NCBI GenBank assembly: GCA_036768485.1
Contig: JAVLUZ010000150.1
Span: forward strand, 3,578,218-3,642,217
Reading direction: 5' to 3'
Source of the DNA: Mermis nigrescens
Lineage: Eukaryota > Nematoda > Enoplea > Mermithida > Mermithidae
DNA length: 64,000 bases
The notes beneath the pieces are model-generated. The model was given only the letters and a program-made list of their open reading frames with translations. It was not told the origin of the DNA and made no database searches. Of the stretch, positions 1-11,919 are shown piece by piece. Numbering within the stretch: the stretch's first letter is position 1; each line of letters opens with the position of its first letter. Made by a program: the position numbers and the translations under genes.

Positions 1-19
1 TGCACATGCTGTTTCTCAG

Positions 20-73
20 ATGGAGCTCAATCCGGCCATTGCTTCAAAAATACTTGCTATAAACACAGCTACA
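20..73 (+). CDS. Candidate exon of MAM-like gene A1 (cysteine-pair exon)
   Basis: A short stretch follows a TTTCTCAG acceptor and ends at a GTAAGC donor. Read as a phase 1-1 exon it gives 17 residues with HCFKNTCY. This resembles the cysteine-pair exons at 5340-5408 and 32226-32291, which have the same phases and a C-x4-C spacing. A second reading frame is also open, so the frame rests only on that similarity. If right, it is the start of a third copy of the domain, whose end is at 1685-1775. I did not find the middle exons between, so this copy may be decayed or have lost them. Confidence 0.35.
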
Positions 74-189
74 GTAAGCCAGTTCATGATTTTCCATATA
101 TATGTTATTTTTGGCTTGTGCTCACGTAGACTCAAGCATGCGTTTGCCCGCCTGCTCTAACCCTAGAAGCAAAGCTCACACTCTCGCAC

Positions 190-295
190 AAAAGGCGACT
201 TGAGGTAAGAATAGCGTGGCAAGATGGCCCGGCCTCTGGTGCAGCACCTAGGTGAGACTTACTTGCCTTTGCCCTGCAGTGATTACGTACCAAAT
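190..295 (+). repeat. Diverged fragment of element X
   Basis: The order of short matches (GGCGACTTGAGGTAAG, GGCCCGGCCTC, CACCTAGGTGA, ACTTACTT, then ATTACGTACC) parallels the middle of element X near 14526-14640 and the inverse copy near 45540-45650. It is clearly more diverged than those two copies. Confidence 0.3.
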
Positions 296-1684
296 AAATG
301 TCTTGACTCCCAGAATGAAAAATGGCAAATTCTTGTGGTGAAAATGCGGCAAAATGAAGGCCACAAATAAAAAATGAAAATCTTCTTCAAAAGTGGCTTC
401 AAATGTAACGTTAAAAAATTTTAATCTACAGCTTTTGGTAAATTTTAAACTCTTTCAAAGAGATAAATATTTCATTTTAAATGATTTTTATCCTATATTT
501 TTGTCACATTTTCACCTGAAAATATTCCCATTTTCAAATTCTAAGGCTCTAGCTAGACTATCAAATTCCCTAAGCCTATGTCATTACCCGATTGGACTAC
601 GCCCATTCTTAAAATTTCCTAGGAGTTTGACTCTCAGAATAACTAGTTGAAAAACCGTGCTATTATAAGTTTTTAGCAATTTTTTGGCACAAAAGCATCC
701 ATTTTTACCGTTTTGCGCCGAGCAGCCAGTTTCAGATCGCTCTGTCTTTAATTTAGTCGAAATTTTTTAGAAAATTTATATGTTTCTGCAATGCATCGTC
801 AGAAACATCAAAGAATTTGTGCCCTTGAGATATTACAAGATTTTTTGCACCGGAATGGCAACTGTATGCTGATCATTGATACAGCACAGGAGTAATTATG
901 TTATAGGAGGCCCCAAAAAAGTGCATAATCTTTTATTCATAAGATTGGATTCGTTAGACATACTGCAGAACTTAAAACGTCCTTTTGGAAAGAGCAAATA
1001 TTACGCAGCTAAATTGTAAAGTTTCATTGACTCACCGTTGCCATTTATTTTTCGCTTTACACTTTTTTGCAAACATCCCTTTTTAAATAAGTTACAACGC
1101 ACAAAGTTTGTAAGTAGAAGTTATTTCGGCTCGAACGTCTATCTAAGCTTTCCTCGTTAGCATAGCTATTAAAATATCTTGGCTCCATTGTTTAACGTTA
1201 TTAGCATGGTGTGTTTTTCATCATGTAACACTATAAATGCATTTTTAACAAAAAAGAAGTTGAACGTACAAAAATTTATCGCATTACACCAATTCATGCA
1301 ATTTAAACAACTGATTAGGGGTCTTGAAATCAAAAGTTTTTTTCTATTAAACGATATTAGTCGCAGTAACCTCAGTGTAACGGAACAAAACTTATAAAGA
1401 GGACAGTATATCCGCTTTTTTGGACTTCGTTGTAACTTACCAAAACAGATTCGTTTACGAAAGTGTAAGCTTTAAAGCTAATAGCAAAGGTAAGTCAAAG
1501 ATACCCTGCAATTATGCTGCCCTATTTTGTTCTTTTCAAAAGCGTTTACTAATTTTCGGTATGTCCAACCCAGCTAAACTTTTAATTAAAAACCTTTACC
1601 CTTCTTTACAGCCACTCTGTAATTATCCGTGCAGTACATTATAGTTAATTAGCTTATTCACTCATAAATTTTCATGTTTTTTAG
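296..1684. other. No gene recognised
   Basis: AT-rich sequence inside or upstream of gene A1. Around 310-400 it resembles a dispersed repeat also seen near 43590-43740 (an AGAATAGAAAAATGG-like start followed by GCGGCAAAATGAAGG-like sequence). I could not find the middle exon expected before 1685. Confidence 0.4.
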
Positions 1685-1775
1685 TTTATCAGACTGGAAT
1701 TCGTGGCCAAAGACAGTTCGTTCATACTAATCGAAAAAATTAGCTATTTGGGAGAGAGTTGCTTTGAAGAATCGC
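1685..1775 (+). CDS. MAM-like domain terminal exon, gene A1
   Basis: A 91-nt exon lies between a TTTTTTAG acceptor and a GTAATT donor, phase 0 in and phase 1 out. It encodes FIRLEFVAKDSSFILIEKIS followed by YLGESCFEES. The B-unit exon at 30577-30667 has exactly the same length, the same phases and about two thirds identical residues. The pattern (hydrophobic strand, charged turn, I/L-rich strand, terminal Cys) matches the C-terminal strands of a MAM domain, an extracellular adhesion or recognition module; that family call is inference. It is spliced to 1837-1988 by a 61-bp intron. Confidence 0.6.
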
Positions 1776-1836
1776 GTAATTGGCTATTTTTTGAGCGAAT
1801 TTTTCGCTTCATAATCAGAACTTTTGTTTAATTCAG

Positions 1837-1988
1837 CTCCCCGGCCGACACAAGCTCTAAAATTCGAGACTTTTAAAGAAAACGCTGATCACATATCAAT
1901 GCAAAATGTCATCGCCGTTTTAGTGGACAACGAAGCCTCCCTTCATCATTTTATTCTAGGCAATTTGGTTTTTCAAAAGTTATTTTGA
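1837..1988 (+). CDS. C-terminal tail exon, gene A1
   Basis: After an AATTCAG acceptor the exon opens in phase 1, matching the preceding donor, and runs 50 codons to TGA at 1986-1988. It contains PRPTQALKF, FKENADHISMQNVIAVL and then a hydrophobic tail. The B1 exon at 30782-30927 is nearly the same length, shares PRPTQAL, FKENAD and QNVIAVL, and stops within two codons of the same place, so this is probably the real C-terminus. An alternative is a cryptic GTTTTT donor shortly before the stop, which I consider less likely. I know no domain for this tail. Confidence 0.55.
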
Positions 1989-3041
1989 TTCGTTCTTCTT
2001 TTTTACTATTATTCATCCCGATTCGCTCCAAGAATCAATAGAGTAATTTTACATCCCTTAAATGCGATTTTACCGCCAATGTATGGTTGTATCATTTTTC
2101 AAAGATTTTAAGATTGAAGTTTTATAATTTTTTTCTAAATTAAAGACTTCTAATTCTGGGGCCCATTTTAACCATTTTGCAATGATTCGCAAACTTATTT
2201 AGCGAAGCTTTTTCTGAGGTGAATGCTCTTGCATGTACAGATATACATTGGAGACCTACGAAACTAATATTTTGCATTAACTCGATTTCATAAATTTTGC
2301 TTGCATAAAAATATGCCAGATCACTAGGAATAAATCTTTTATTGAAAGTTTCATTTAAATCATTCTGTTATGATGGGTATATTTTGTGATATATACATCA
2401 TCTAATATTGAAGAGTGTAGCATAGAAATGCATTATTCTATTTGCAGTATTTCTTTCACATTAAAAGATAGCTCACTTAGAAACGCGAATTAATTTTCCT
2501 TTTATATAGCAATTGGTATTTTTGAAACTTTGAATGATACTTCAGATTAAATTTTAGTATTCAAATAAGCTTTTGTCCCGGAATTGCTGCAACTTTGAGT
2601 TGAAGCTATAGCCATAGTATAATAAGTTCATTATCTTAGCATGCTTAGTGAATGATTAGGCCGAAAAAAGCCTTCTTGTTCATCTTATTTTTATTCTTTC
2701 CTAATCTCTCATTTTTGAAGACTTAGTATGGACTCAATCTTATGCAAAAATAATTGCAAAGATTTCGAAGCGTAGGATTCCTCTCACCCAGAGCCGGCCA
2801 GTTAGTGAGGCGACCAAAGCCTGTGCCTCACGCCTCAGGACAAGAAATTCCTCAAATTTTCCTTATTTTTTAAGCATACTTTAGTTTGATGAAAACTCTG
2901 AATCAAGTGTATACATAGGTATATACAATCGAATCATAACACAATAAATTCGATCGAGGCCTTCCTTAGCTTTTGACTTTACTGCTTTTCTTTATAATGT
3001 TGCTTGATATAAAACATAATATAAAAAATAGCAGACAAAAC
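1989..3041. other. Intergenic, nothing recognised
   Basis: AT-rich sequence between A1 and the first MITE. A block near 2790-2850 is relatively GC-rich but shows no clear structure. No convincing exon or terminal repeat was seen. Confidence 0.4.
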
Positions 3042-3310
3042 CACACGTGGGCGTGGGGGGTTCGGGGGGTATGCACCCCCTGAAGTTGAAATACCCCCCC
3101 CCCAAGAAATCAAAATACCCCCCCCCAGAAAATTTTTTTTTGCTTTTTTCAGCAATTTTTGATGCCATTGATAGTGCTCGATGAGAAACGTCGAAAAATG
3201 GTGTTTTCTTCGCCATACGATCACTCATAAGACCATTTTTTGACCTTTAAAATTTTTTCGCCCCCCCCAGAAATTTTTCACCCCCAGAACTTCGGTGCTG
3301 CCCACCTATG
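3042..3310 (-). mobile_element. hAT-type MITE-1, copy 1
   Basis: A 269-bp element starting CACACGTGGGC and ending GCCCACCTATG. It is flanked by the near-perfect 8-bp duplication GACAAAAC / GACAGAAC. Inside are the family's G/C runs (CCCCCCAGAA) and the core GATGAGAAACGTCGAAAAAT. Ends of the form CA...TG with an 8-bp duplication are diagnostic of hAT non-autonomous elements. Orientation is set so that the CATAYGTGGGCAGC end is the start. Confidence 0.85.
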
Positions 3311-4471
3311 GACAGAACTCTTTCATGACTGGTTGACGGAAAAGGGCGCATACGCATGAAAAGGACGCATACATACGTGAAGTTCTTTTTATCAGTTTGT
3401 ATAATAGTCAAAATATCATCAGTGAACGAAATTTTCTTCACGCGCGATCAACCAAATTTTCTTCATGTTCACAAGCATTTTTGCGAAGAATTCTTGTTGA
3501 TTAGAACACTTGATGCTTTTGCATTTTTAAAAGACAATGCTTGCGTTTTGATTCTACTTCTCAAACTTCTGCTGAATTAATGCAAGTCTTTAGTCTGCTC
3601 ACGAAAATTTGACTTTTGTGGTGATAACTTTGACCAGCTTAACCTAGTTTCATTTTGACTGTACGTGTTACATTTTTGTCAAATTGCATGTGTTGAATTT
3701 TCAATATTTTTCATATTAAGTGCTAAAAATTCACCATTCTCGTTTTGTTTTGTGCGAATTTTTTCTCATTTTGTCTAACCTCCGATGTGAGTACTTGTAA
3801 TTTCGTCATTTTACCGTATTTCCAATTCAAATGAATGCAAAATTCATAGTTTCAGAAAATTTTGTTTTTCATTCTGAATTATTACAAAAACATATTTTGT
3901 CGCTTTGCAAATGCCTTAGCTCTGTGTACTTGTGCTATATTGTTTAAGCTACTTCTTGAACTTTAATAATCGTAATTCTTCTGAAATATTCGATAAGCAG
4001 TAGCGTGATTTTGTAAACGGTACATTATTTATTTAAAAACACGTTTGGTGCCCTACTGAAAGTTTTATGGTACTCAATAATTTATTGAGACAAACTTGAG
4101 ATCATCATTAAGTGTTTGTTTCCATAAAATATGATAACAAAATCTAAACATTGTAACTTTTGTAAATTTGAAGAGTTACGAATTTAAAAAAGCTTTATAA
4201 GTTGTAGATTTCTTAGTAAAAAAATAGAACAAACAGCCCATTCCAATTAAGTCTTTAAAAAATGCATGCTGTTGTTTATTAAAATAAATACGGCTATCAA
4301 TTTTATATTTGCAACTTTATAAGGTACATGTATATTAACATTGTGCTTTCATCTCACCGGTTAAAAGACGTATATAAAATACAGTAAAAATGAGTGAATG
4401 TACATAATAAAATAGCACGAAAAAATTTTCATAAAAAGCCCTCATTTATATGTTCTCGCCCCAGATCTCAC
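3311..4471. other. Intergenic, nothing recognised
   Basis: AT-rich sequence without a convincing exon, terminal repeat or tandem array. Confidence 0.4.
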
Positions 4472-4717
4472 CACACCTGGGCGTGAGGGGGGTTTGGGGG
4501 TATACACCCCCAGAAATCAAAATACCCCCCCCAGAATTCAATTTTTGAAAATTTTTTTCTTTTTTTTTCGCAATTTTTTGATGCCAATGGATAGTGCTTG
4601 ATGAGAAACGTCGAAAAATGGTGTTTTTATCGCCATACCACCATTTTTAAGGCCATTTTTCGACCTTCAAAAAATCTTGCACCCCCCCCCCCGGAATTTT
4701 CTTGCTGCCCACGTATG
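4472..4717 (-). mobile_element. hAT-type MITE-1, copy 2
   Basis: A 246-bp copy with ends CACACCTGGGC and GCCCACGTATG and a perfect 8-bp duplication, GATCTCAC, on both sides. The perfect duplication and well kept ends suggest a fairly recent insertion. No coding capacity. Confidence 0.9.
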
Positions 4718-5339
4718 GATCTCACTAAAGCACGGGCCGGGCCTGGTCTCACCGCGTGTGTGCATAAGAATTAATCCATCCAAAAACATACGTTAGACCG
4801 TCCGTTTTGAAAATACTTCATTTTTCAATTAGTTCATAGACTAAAAGAAAAGTATAATGTGAAAAGGCTGTTTTTTGTCCTTATTATCGATTTTCTGGCC
4901 GGTTATTGCCCTTGAAACTACATTTGTTCAGCAACTTTTGAAGCTGACGTTTATCTTGTCGTCAGAAATATTTACAAAAGCTGAAAAATCTAAAAAATAT
5001 TATAGCGTGAAAAAATTCATCATTTTTCACTTTAAATCCTTGTCCACCTGTCGGATTATAGTGTATAGAAATGCATGTCTTAAAAATTTAATATTCGGAT
5101 CTGGTAAATTATGTGAGAGCTTGTCAGGTTCTAGGGTGGAAAGTCCCACTCCACTAAATCTTGCAAATAGAGACAGACGATTTTCGATTCGATTTGAAAA
5201 CTACGAAAACAGCTCAATGTGAGACAACAATAAATAATAATTTATATGATCTTTTAAAAACACTTTCATAGTTTTTATTTTCGCTCCCAAAATTATATTT
5301 TTGTTCAACTCAGCGGTATAATTCGATATGCGGTTTCAG
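4718..5339. other. Spacer upstream of gene A2 exons
   Basis: Contains an open stretch at about 5128-5217 after GTCAG and before GTGAGA, which could be an exon. Its phase (2 at the 3' end) does not fit the next exon at 5340, so I do not call it. The first exons of A2 should lie in or upstream of this spacer. Confidence 0.35.
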
Positions 5340-5408
5340 ATATGTATACTTACAAGACGCCAGGTGAAGTTTACCACGCTTGCAAGGCTCTAAGCTGTTA
5401 CGCAACGA
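5340..5408 (+). CDS. MAM-like gene A2, cysteine-pair exon
   Basis: A phase 1-1 exon between GGTTTCAG and GTGAGA. It encodes 22 residues, MYTYKTPGEVYHACKALSCY then AT. The B2 exon at 32226-32291 encodes KIYHACQALRCHSR with identical phases. The C-x4-C spacing is comparable with the CDFQSPCGF of gene B1 and with the conserved N-terminal cysteines of MAM domains. It splices in phase to 5672-5731. The initiator is probably further upstream, so the first Met here need not be the start. Confidence 0.55.
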
Positions 5409-5671
5409 GTGAGATAAGCGTGCTACTAATAATGTCATTCTTGCACGTACACAGTTGCCATAAAGTCTTTTATACAAGAATTTTAGGATTCAATCTCATC
5501 AGTCTTTCGAATAGTCTTTTTTTATTACTGAAACTTTTTCGAAATCTAATGCACTGAAATTTTCGGAAATTTAGAAACCCTTAAATTCTATTACTTCGTC
5601 ATGTTCTACTCTTTTATTCAAAGATCAAGAGTCGCTTACACAGGTGTTGTCTACTTTTTCGTTTATTTCAG

Positions 5672-5731
5672 AAGATTTATGCTTTTACAACGGTTTGCAC
5701 GGCGCAGTGAAATTTTTCGTATCAAAAAAAG
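5672..5731 (+). CDS. MAM-like gene A2, GLHG exon
   Basis: A 60-nt phase 1-1 exon after TTTATTTCAG and before GTAACA encodes DLCFYNGLHGAVKFFVSKK. The B2 exon at 34400-34459 is exactly the same length and encodes HLCLYDGLHGASKFLLSIK, with the same acceptor type and the same GGTAACA donor. The conserved LC-Y-GLHGA-KF pattern would be the GHYLYV-like strand of a MAM domain. The next exon in phase is 19516-19811, so the intron is 13.8 kb and full of repeats. Confidence 0.6.
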
Positions 5732-6094
5732 GTAACAAACTGTATACTCGTATTATTGTTTTCATAGGTAGCGCGATAGCGCGTACATATAATATACTTG
5801 AGTAGCCCTAACACCTGTACAATTCCCTACAGCCATAACCGGACATGTCGAGAAGATGCAAATTTTTTTAAATGATAAATAATTAAAAAAGACTATGCGC
5901 AGTTTTTGAGTTTGCACTCAAAAGCGCGTCCGTAATGAGCGTGTAAAGTTTTTGGCGTAGCCATATAACATATACAAACTTTTGACGGCTTTTATCGGAA
6001 GCTCCTATACAACTCGGCATAAATGCCTCGCACAATTTAATCGTATTGAATTGTAGAGAATAGAATTATCTAAAACACATTTTTTGAATTTGCA
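5732..6094. other. Intron sequence of A2, nothing recognised
   Basis: AT-rich intron start. A short GC patch (GTAGCGCGATAGCGCG) at about 5768 is the only notable feature. Confidence 0.35.
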
Positions 6095-7790
6095 TTAATT
6101 CTCCAGGGGTAGTGTAAAGAGTGTGAAAATCTAGAGTGTAAAGACAGATTTCGATCGCGTTTTTTACTTCTTTCTGTCTGTCAACATCGTTAGTTATTAG
6201 TCCCCAAAAATTTTTTCCGATAGGATAACATTATGAATTAAGGGCTACTTTTTGCTTATCTACAAATTCGTTTACACTGACAGCGGAGTTATGTTCAGGG
6301 CTTTAAAGTTTACAATGTAGTGGATAGTGTAAAAACAGGTTTTGTCACAGATTTATCCGCCAACTTCTCCGCTTATAAGTTAGGATAAGTTGAATGGAAG
6401 AAAAAAGTACATTTTAGGGCTACACGTCGCAGCAAAGTGCGCTTAAAAAATCTCGATATTGATTTTTTCTGTATGTGTAAAGTTCTAAATCAGGGTGTAA
6501 CGCAGGAAGAAAAAACACGTTTTCTTACCTTTTTTAATTAATCAGTCGATGTCTGAAATAATATATTGAACCGCAGCTTCTCACGCCAACATGTACTACA
6601 AGTCTAATATTACAAATTGGACAAATTGAATTTCTTAACACTCAATAGGGATTTAGCTACAGATTTTTAAAGTTTACACTCTGCCGGTGTGCTAAAAAAT
6701 ACGTTTTTTTACCTGTAACGTTTATAAATCAAGACGCGCAATGTATACTGAAAATAAAGCACACCTTAAAGCTTACACATCACGCTTTGACGCGTTTCTT
6801 TAATTTCAATATTGAGATATTTGTGAAGGTGTAAAGTTTAAGCTCTATTGTAGAAAAATACAAGTACGTATCGGCGCTAACATATCACACTTGGACGGAA
6901 TTTCCTACACTCAATACTGACTTATTTCTGAAGGTGTAAGGTACCAGATCTGTGGTGAAGAAACGTTATTGCAATGTTGGTATGTCCGCACATGTGTAAA
7001 AAATCAAAAATTTCTAAAGGGTTACACATCGCAGTAATATGCACTTCTTTACACTTGATATTGACTTAGTTCTGGAAGTGGAAAGTTCTATCTCTGGGAT
7101 AAAAAATACGTTTCTGTATCGGACTTGTTCACAATCTTCTTCCGTTATGAGTAGGGACATGATCTTCACTCTGAGAACACTTTGTGCGTTAGGGTCACAC
7201 ATTTTAGTGGACAAATTACTTTGCACTCAATGGAAGTGTAAAGTAGTTTACATCAAAGGTTTACTTGACTCCCAGCGTATTGTGAAGGGTCAATTTTTTA
7301 GCAAAATATTATATGGAACATAACGATTATGAATCAAATATAGAACATGCTTTACACTCAGCAGTTGTGTAAAGTTTACACTGAAAATTAAGCATAGCTT
7401 CACAGCATTGCCGAACATCAAATACATAAGAATTTCTATGTTCTATCATAAGTACTATTTTTACTGCAATTTTCTTTACACCCTCTAGTTGTGTAAACTT
7501 AACGCCTTAGGTTTACTCCATGTCTCTGAGGTTGTACGTTGAAGGAGCTAAGGTTTTATTACAAAATTTTATTCTGGAAAATCAGGATGACGAATCTAAC
7601 TTCGCTTTTTTTGTGACTCAATAGCTGTGCAAAGTTTGAATTGAAAATTAATTTAAATTTCAAGACTGTGCAAGAGGTAACTAACTGTATTATTTAAGTT
7701 TTTCATTTGGCAAGTTAGCTTTGACTATCGATCTCTCAAATCATTCTAATTAAAAGTAGAAAACTAGCAATCAATATTCAAACGAGGCTC
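6095..7790 (+). repeat. GTGTAAAG degenerate tandem array, copy 1
   Basis: The motif GTGTAAAG or AAAGTTTACAC recurs about every 100-200 bp, for example near 6101, 6470, 6835, 7235, 7360 and 7480. It is often followed by GGTGTAAAAAATACGTTT-like sequence. The same series in the same order recurs at about 16790-18240, and both end near CTAATTAAAAGTAG. The whole block is therefore a duplicated unit of about 1.5 kb made of decayed internal repeats. It lies in the large A2 intron. Confidence 0.55.
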
Positions 7791-8830
7791 AATAGATGAA
7801 TTATCACATTCGCATCATGCTGTTTATTAGCTTGTTGATATGATGTAGGTTCATTTCCTCCTGTTTCGGCATTCTAAGATGAGCTATATTAAAATTTCCG
7901 GTCTATCATTATTCACTGTCGCATTATATGCTTGTTAGTCTCGCTCACTCTTCTTGCGCCATGTCCTAAATCCTTTGGTACAAACCTGTTTGCACATGTT
8001 TAGTGCCTTACCGCGCTTCTATGCCGTCAACCATGGGCGTGGGGCTCTAGTGGTATGCACCAAAGCTTAAATTCTTGAACTTCAGTAGAATGATGAATAT
8101 TTTTCAAAATAGTATAATCAAGCTGGAATTTTGGCTGCAAGCATAGGCGTAGACAGAATTTTTTCCTATGGTAGGCACAATCCTAAGAAATTTTTGACGT
8201 CAAACTTCGCGAGAAACATCAGGAGCAATACAAAAAGAAGATGCTTTTGCGTCTCTAGTCAATGGTGAAAATATGGAAAAATGAAACTGTTATGCATGTC
8301 TTTTAATACGAAAGCTATTGTTTAAAGTGCTCGTAAGACTGATTTTCAGTACCAAGTGCATGCTCATAATGCTTTAGATTATGCACCGATTAACTCGATT
8401 AACTTTAAATGCTTGTATCGCGCGTTTGGGGCTAAATATGGGTGTGGTAACTACTAAATTCGACACGAAGCGACTAAAATTTTTAGAATTTCGACTGAAA
8501 AATAAGTTAAAAGAAGTAAAAATTAATACATTTTTGCCAGGAAAGTCTACATGTTAGAACGTTGTGCTAATAGCCATGATCCTCATTTGAACCACTAAAC
8601 TGATTGCTTTTGCAACCTCTAATATTTATTAGCGTAACAACGGATCTCTGTCATTAAATTGCGCAAAAATTTATAAATAAAAAATTCAGTTCAGTACACA
8701 GAATATACTGATAACACTTCTGGGGATATGGGTGGTGTAAAACTCGCAAAAATCCCAAAACACATGCTAAAAATTAATCCTGGGGCCATCGATATTTCGG
8801 AATCTAACGGATTCTGGGGGAAGGATCGAC
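7791..8830. other. Intron sequence, nothing recognised
   Basis: AT-rich sequence. Small fragments near 8030-8170 (CATGGGCGTGGGG, CATAGGCGTAGACAG) resemble decayed MITE ends, but I cannot delimit an element. Confidence 0.35.
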
Positions 8831-9100
8831 CATAGGTGGGCAGCACCAAAATTCTGGGGGTAAGGGTAGAAAAAATTTCTGGGGGGGGTGAAAAAATTTT
8901 TAAAGGTCAAAAAATGGTCTTAAAAGTGGTCGTATGGCAAAAAACACCATTTTTTGACGTTTCTCATCAAGCTCTATCCAATGGCATCAAAAAAATTGCT
9001 AAAAAAGCAAAAAATTTTCTGGGGGGGCATTTTGATTTCTGGGGGGTATTTCAACTTCTGGGGTGCATACCCCCCAAACCCCCCGCCACGCCCATGTGTG
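8831..9100 (+). mobile_element. hAT-type MITE-1, copy 3
   Basis: A 270-bp copy starting CATAGGTGGGCAGC and ending GCCCATGTGTG. Flanks GGATCGAC and GGTACGAC match at 6 of 8 positions, so the duplication has drifted. The internal core (ACACCATTTTTTGACGTTTC) is well kept. Confidence 0.8.
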
Positions 9101-9989
9101 GGTACGACCCTCCCCAAACCCATCTCCTCACGCTAAAATCTCAATAAATTCAGCAAATCTTTGTTCTGAATTCAGTCTAAAAATAACCACAGCTGGTCAT
9201 CAAAATTTATAATTCTTCCTACTCTAGTATACCACTACTTGATCTTTGGCTCTAAATATACAATACTGATTTAATAATAGTCTAATGCGAAGCGTGAAAA
9301 ATTATGATTTTTTCAGCTGAAATTTCACTTAGTCAGAAGCCGGAAAAAATTTATTTTATCACAGACTTGTAAAAAAACAGAGATAGGCGCCATCGCCAAA
9401 ACTTTTGCATGTTTTTGCTATTATAAGCCTACTTCGGGGCTCTAACAATGTGCAGCGCATACCAACGTATCTGCTGCTTAAAAAAATTTTCCAAAATGGG
9501 GTTCGAGGCGGTGTCATTTTTAATTTAAAATGAATAATTTTGAATGTTTTTTTAGCTTTTCCGAGAGAATTAGAAGAATTCAGTGCGGGACATATTTACT
9601 GGAAACATTTTGAAACACACTGAAGCCTCAAAGAATGATAGATGAAAACGTTAAAAAGTGAATACATCATTTTTCGACTATAGCGGCCTCATTGCGACCA
9701 TATTGAAAAGCTTCTGGCTTTCCAAAATGGGCTTAAACATTGAATGGGGCAGCCATATTGCAAAGAAACTAAATTGAGATTGCAGGATGAAGCTTTTTAG
9801 AAACATAAAAAACAAAAGGGGTGAAAATTAGAGCCCAAGAATATCTAACTATTTTGCTAGTTTTCAAAACAAAACGAAACCTAAAAGTTTCTAGAGCATA
9901 ACTTACTGTAGACATAAGCTTTATTAGCACAACTTTTTTGGCAATATAATTTCATTTTGAAATTATCGTCTCAAAACATTGCGTTTTAT
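9101..9989. other. Intron sequence, nothing recognised
   Basis: No convincing exon, terminal repeat or array. AT-rich. Confidence 0.4.
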
Positions 9990-10174
9990 TTAAACCTATT
10001 AGGTGTGTAAACGTAGTGCGGTGCCTACGTTCACCTCTTACTTAACCCGAATCTTAAGCTTATGCGATCACATGGGGGTTCTCGCCCTTCCTAGGGGGTC
10101 GATCACCAGCCGGCGACTTCGGGGGCTCAACCCTGAAACCCTACTACATGCAAGAAGACGTGCTTCATTTTTCG

Positions 10175-10432
10175 CTTGGAATTCAGGGATTTCAGGGAAT
10201 TCAAGGATTTCAGGAATCCAGTTTTTTTTGGAATTCAAGGATTTTAGGGAATCCAGGGATTTCAAGAGATTCTGGGGAATCCAGAGAATTCAGGGAATCT
10301 AGGGAATTAAGGATTCTGGGGAATCCAGAGAATTCTGGGATTCCAGGGAATTCAGGGATTCCAGGGAATCCAGGTATTCTAGGGAATTCAGGGATTCCAG
10401 GGAATTCAGGAAATTCAGGGATTCCCAGGGTT
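10175..10432 (+). repeat. Merlin left sub-terminal array (GGAATTCAGGGATTCCAG units)
   Basis: Roughly 25 degenerate tandem units built from GGAATTCAGG and GGATTTCAGG/GGATTCCAGG. They start about 50 bp inside the left Merlin end. Both strands are open for long stretches because of the repeat, giving low-complexity GIPGNSG-type shadows that are not genes. The right end carries the same units in mirror orientation. Confidence 0.85.
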
Positions 10433-10977
10433 CTAAAACAGTGCATACGATAAATTTAAAATTATTTTTAACATACATCATGATGAGATTCCCTCTTAAT
10501 GCTTCTATTAAGCGATTCCACTTCATTTTTATCTATTCTCTTATTCCCTCTTCGTTTTTAATAGCTTTCTTCGCGATAGTTTGCCATTTTTATATTGCAA
10601 TAAGTTTTTCTCGGTCTGCTTGTCATTGAACGCTACAGCTTTTTACTCGCTAACATTAACATTGAGAAAAAAGTAATAATATATTTAGATTAAACGAAAC
10701 AGCCCATTTGTAGCAAATTTTGTTTTATCATTTTAGCTTCAGTCGCTGATTTATAGTACTCTATATCAACAATGTAATCGAACGGAATACATACATAGCT
10801 GCTCAATTTGCTGAAGTTTATTCAGACAGAATTACAAGGGCGGGCGGGAAAGCATTTTTGAAAGGCTGCTTTAGCGTTACGAAAATTTACGGTTAATGGT
10901 GAAAATGATGTGAATCAGGAAGGCTATTAAGGAATTTCACCTATTACAAAATAAAGATAAAAATTGAATTAGGAGAG
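10433..10977. other. Merlin interior, no gene recognised
   Basis: AT-rich interior between the left array and the nested element. No transposase homology seen here. Confidence 0.4.
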
Positions 10978-11900
10978 CCGGTGTCGCACCTTAAAGTGTC
11001 CGTGACTTAAAGTGTCCGGCCGGACATTTTAAGGCAGCTTAAAGTGTCCGGCTCTGCCTTAAAGTGTCCGGCTTACGCTGAGTATACGTACGCATATACG
11101 CCAACGCATATCACTCGCTGTACAATTAGGTAAGTAGGCACGTACATACAAGCAAGCCGATGCATTACGAAGAATTCATTGCATCGTCAGTGGCGTCGTT
11201 TATCGAACTTGGAGATAAAATCGATTATAAAAATAACTTTCGTGAGGAACAATCAACGATATTTACGAATTTCAGTCATACATAAATGTTGTGAATTTAA
11301 ATTGCACACGGTTCCATTCACTCATGATTCTAAAAAGACATGCTAAGACTTCATTTTATATATTGCCTACCATGCTACCATTCATACATGTAACAAGGGG
11401 TGGAGATTCCCATAACCAAAGTCGTAAATGTAAAAATATAAATTTAAATAAACATATATTGTTTATTCCTCTCTCCCCGATTTTGTGCAAAAACTTGCGA
11501 TTTCTAGCCACTTTAGGTGCATTCTTTCAATTTTTGAATAAAAATTGAAGTTCGCGCACTCCCCTAATGTTCGGCGAACCACCACCCAACACTTTGGGCT
11601 GTTGGATGCCTGCTACTTTACATAGGCAGTGGGCCAAATTCTGGCAGTCAGATGGAGAATAAGTGCAAAAAACGCTAAATTAGTCAATTCTACGGATCTA
11701 CCAATTTGGAGAGACTTTGGATTTTGGGGTTTAAACCCTATCCTTTTACGTCTACGTATGATGCCCACTCTATCCCAATGTTTAAATTCATTTTTTCTCG
11801 CTTTTAAGCACGTTATTGTGGCCCGGACACTTTAAGGTAAACCCGGACACTTTAAGGTACCTTAAAGTGTCCGGCCGGACACTTTAAGGTGTGACACCGG
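10978..11900 (+). mobile_element. Hairpin element with CTTAAAGTGTCCGG arms
   Basis: A 923-bp element with ends CCGGTGTCGCACC and, inverted, CCGGTGTCACACC. The left arm (to about 11074) has five copies of CTTAAAGTGTCCGG, one of them inverted, and the right arm (from about 11820) has four. Between them is about 740 bp without a recognised gene; small open frames at 11291-11548 and 11629-11835 have no recognisable motif. I could not find a target duplication, so its superfamily is unknown. It lies inside Merlin. Confidence 0.7.
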
Positions 11901-11919
11901 CCCACTCAGGACTTATACC

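Noticed and set aside
5128..5217. Possible exon ending at GTGAGA
   Set aside because: It leaves phase 2, incompatible with the phase 1 start at 5340, and has no recognisable partner in unit B. Kept only as a remark.
7014..7323. Overlapping opposite-strand open frames
   Set aside because: They lie in the GTGTAAAG array and have no counterpart frame in the second copy.
10148..10453. Glycine/asparagine/serine-rich open frames on both strands
   Set aside because: They arise from the GGAATTCAGGGATTCCAG array of the Merlin arm, open in several frames at once.
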